Assembly (NCBI RefSeq): GCF_004135935.1
Contig: NZ_CP025086.1
Span: 1,116,001-1,180,000 of the forward strand
Length of the DNA: 64,000 nt
DNA from: Methylovirgula ligni
Lineage (GTDB): Bacteria; Pseudomonadota; Alphaproteobacteria; Rhizobiales; Beijerinckiaceae
Direction of reading: 5' to 3'
The notes beneath the pieces are model-generated. The model was not told the DNA's origin and made no database searches. It saw only the letters and a program-made list of their open reading frames with translations. Shown in pieces: positions 62,345 to 64,000 of this stretch (the stretch's first letter is position 1; the number at the start of each line of letters is the position of its first letter). Position numbers and translations under genes: made by a program.

Positions 62345-62914
62345 GTGCTGCAACAAAGTTTTTCATCCAAACCCGGGCTCGCGCGCTACAATGCGCCGGC
62401 GCAAGCGCTGCATTGGATCACACTCGTCGTCATCTTCACCCTCCTGCCGCTCGGCTGGGTGATGGTGAACATGGACGAGCACAAGCCGGCCCGCGGCACG
62501 CTGTTCTTCGTCCACAAATCCTTTGGTGTGCTGGCGCTCGGGCTCATTGTCGCGCGGCTTGGCTGGCGGGCGCTGCGCCCGGCGCCAGGCCTACCGCCAC
62601 AGACAGCCAAATGGGAAATCGGCCTCGCGCATGCGACGCATGCCTTTCTCTATCTGATCTTCATCGTGATGCCGGTGAGCGGCTACATTACGTCGAGCGC
62701 CGGCGGCCATCCTGTCTCGCTGTTCGGGCTGCCGTTGCCGCAGCTTCCGAAGGACAAAGCCTTGTCGGATCTCGCGGGCCAGATTCATGTCGCTGGGCAA
62801 TATCTCGTCTATTTCTTTCTCGGCGTGCATATCCTCGGCGTCGTCTGGCATGTCGCCGTGCGCAAGGACGGTTATCTGGCGCGGATGCTGCCCGAGCAGA
62901 TCAACGCAGAATAG
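62345..62914 (+). CDS. Cytochrome b561
   Basis: The 189-residue protein starts at GTG 62345. It has four membrane helices and paired histidines: ALHWITLVVIFTLLPLGWV, VHKSFGVLALGLIVARLGWRAL, HATHAFLYLIFIVMPVSGYI and HVAGQYLVYFFLGVHILGVVWH. It is a cytochrome b561 that binds two hemes and shuttles electrons from quinol to periplasmic acceptors. The 3' end overlaps the convergent small gene by 14 bases. Confidence 0.92.
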   Translation: MLQQSFSSKPGLARYNAPAQALHWITLVVIFTLLPLGWVMVNMDEHKPARGTLFFVHKSFGVLALGLIVARLGWRALRPAPGLPPQTAKWEIGLAHATHAFLYLIFIVMPVSGYITSSAGGHPVSLFGLPLPQLPKDKALSDLAGQIHVAGQYLVYFFLGVHILGVVWHVAVRKDGYLARMLPEQINAE

Positions 62915-63203
62915 AGCACGAGCTCGCCCCGTTGCACCAATCCTGCCGTCGATATGGGTGGCGACGCATCTGCTGATGCCGGTCGCCTTGCATGGTTTGC
63001 GGATCGTCCAGTGCATTGGGGCCCTTGGCCTGCGGCACGGGCTGCGGCACGAGTTCCTGGTGCGCGCCGCCGCCGGGGTTCAAGGGCTGCGATTCCTGCG
63101 CATTGCCGCCGAGCTGTCCCGGATATGGCTCGGGGATGAGCTGCTGCGCGGCAAAGGCGGGCGTGGCAAGAAGACAGGCCGCGAGCACCAACGTCCTGAA
63201 CAT
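62901..63203 (-). CDS. Small secreted Pro/Gln-rich protein
   Basis: The 100-residue protein has a signal peptide (MFRTLVLAACLLATPAFAA), followed by proline- and glutamine-rich sequence (PEPYPGQLGGNAQESQPLNPGGG). It has no recognisable fold. It is plausible as an exported structural or stress protein. It follows the retropepsin-like gene on the same strand with a gap of 37 bases. Confidence 0.65.
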   Translation of the reverse strand: MFRTLVLAACLLATPAFAAQQLIPEPYPGQLGGNAQESQPLNPGGGAHQELVPQPVPQAKGPNALDDPQTMQGDRHQQMRRHPYRRQDWCNGASSCSILR

Positions 63204-63240
63204 GGCTTCGCCTTTCCGAGTCGGGCCAGCGCCGCGGGGA

Positions 63241-64000
63241 TCAATCCTTCTTGATCCACACCCGTCCCGCTTGCGGGTCGAAAACGATCGTCTGGAACAG
63301 GCGCAGGAAGGAGACGCCAAGCTGTGCCGCCGGCGTCGTCTGCGCCGCGATACCGCCACAGATATTCGCTGGTTTGACGATCAGATAATAGTCGCGGGTC
63401 TGCGCGACAGCCGCGCCGCTCTCATTTGTGATCACAAGCGGTTGACGGCTCGAATAAACCGGCCGGCTCTCAAAGCCGGCGCAGGTCTTCACCGTCACAT
63501 GATTTTGAAGCGTCAGCGACGCTCCGTCTGCGATCAGGGCGTCGTGAAAGGCCTGATTGATGTCGAGTGAATGGGGATAGAGATCGTCGTCATAGCCAGT
63601 GTCGATCTGCGCCCAGGTCTTCGCCGCGCCGATCCGCAAAAAGACCACAGGCACATTCGGCCTGTCGTGGGCGACATGAACGCGGCCGGGTGAGAAGAAG
63701 CCGCGCTGGTCGATGGGCGTGAACCCGGCTTCTTGCAGTTGCGACGCCGCGCATGGTGTGGCCGAAATCGCCGCCGTTGTCGCATTGAGCGCGACGGTGA
63801 GATGCGCCAGAAGGTCGGTGCCGATGATGGCGTCCGTGGCCGGATCGGCATGGCGGGCGAGGAATTCGCTTTCGCCCGGCAAGGGCAGCGAGGTTGCGGC
63901 CTTGACCAGCAAACCAACGTCGGTCGCGGCCTTCGCCCGCAACGAGCTTTGCGTGGCGCCATAATCGAGCAGGGCGCGGGCGGGCGTGCCGTCGATATCG
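63241..64000 (-). CDS. Retropepsin-like aspartic protease, two domains (N-terminus outside window)
   Basis: The frame is open from the right edge to the stop at 63241, about 253 residues. It contains two retropepsin-like units. The first has ARALLDYGATQSSL with Asp-Tyr-Gly where an active enzyme has Asp-Thr/Ser-Gly, followed by AIIGTDLLAHLTVAL. The second has WAQIDTGYDDDLYP with Asp-Thr-Gly. The ending AQLGVSFLRLFQTIVFD resembles the flap-to-hydrophobic-Gly strand. One domain therefore may be inactive. Confidence 0.78.
   Translation of the reverse strand, partial: DIDGTPARALLDYGATQSSLRAKAATDVGLLVKAATSLPLPGESEFLARHADPATDAIIGTDLLAHLTVALNATTAAISATPCAASQLQEAGFTPIDQRGFFSPGRVHVAHDRPNVPVVFLRIGAAKTWAQIDTGYDDDLYPHSLDINQAFHDALIADGASLTLQNHVTVKTCAGFESRPVYSSRQPLVITNESGAAVAQTRDYYLIVKPANICGGIAAQTTPAAQLGVSFLRLFQTIVFDPQAGRVWIKKD

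Noticed and set aside
1-64000. CRISPR array, rRNA or complete tRNA
   Set aside because: No regularly spaced direct repeats, no rRNA sequence and no full cloverleaf were found. The only tRNA-like sequence is the 3' half at 37025-37073.

Overview
The window looks like the chromosome of a GC-rich alphaproteobacterium, most likely of the order Hyphomicrobiales (Rhizobiales). The evidence is the coding bias, a GCG_CRPN-type secreted peptide, a FixK/FNR-boxed cytochrome bd operon, and a mobile-element core (two DUF736, DUF2840, S26 TraF-type peptidase, DUF932, ParB-like, DUF2285) typical of alphaproteobacterial integrative and conjugative elements (ICEs). The genus cannot be fixed from sequence alone.

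Bases 1 to about 37073 are the right part of an ICE whose left end lies outside the window. Its right boundary is a 3' half of a tRNA-Gly(GCC) gene (37025-37073), next to a tyrosine integrase (35560-36837) and a toxin-antitoxin pair. The backbone (1-15115, almost all minus strand) holds a VirD2-like relaxase running off the left edge, a lytic transglycosylase, DUF736, TraF-like peptidase, DUF2840, a ribbon-helix-helix protein, a DNA methyltransferase, ParA and RepA. Six of these genes are chained by 4-base start/stop overlaps. Then follow an AlpA-like regulator, a frameshifted DUF6499-DUF2285 gene, an XRE regulator with a striking operator, DUF932, a second DUF736 and a large ParB-like protein. 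Four CGCACATTGC boxes next to the relaxase and a duplicated leader in front of DUF932 and ParB are the main non-coding features.

Bases 15600-34534 are cargo resembling a defence island: an ATPase/DUF4143 protein; a small protein, SMC-like ATPase and nuclease-nSTAND operon whose last gene is split by an IS3-family element (exact removal restores a 778-residue frame); a minus-strand XRE, ImmA protease and ExoI-like exonuclease operon; divergent from it a ubiquitin-like protein, E1-like ThiF protein and DUF6527 operon without E2 or JAB genes; and an AddB-like, AddA-like and dual-specificity-phosphatase operon. The ubiquitin-like operon with its putative switch is the most interesting part of the window.

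From 37074 the sequence is ordinary chromosome: an FAD monooxygenase, SDR, AraC regulator and alpha/beta hydrolase group; cydP-cydA-cydB-cydX behind a perfect FNR/FixK-type box; lrgAB with a divergent LysR gene; a DUF1348 protein behind an 18-base perfect palindrome; a tautomerase; yeiH with a LysR regulator; a GCG_CRPN peptide; a glutamine amidotransferase; a UvrD/PcrA helicase; a soluble chemoreceptor-like protein; a TetR regulator; arfB; a ZntB/CorA transporter; an extensin-like lipoprotein; a CobW GTPase; cytochrome b561; and a retropepsin-like protein running off the right edge. No rRNA, complete tRNA or CRISPR array was seen.
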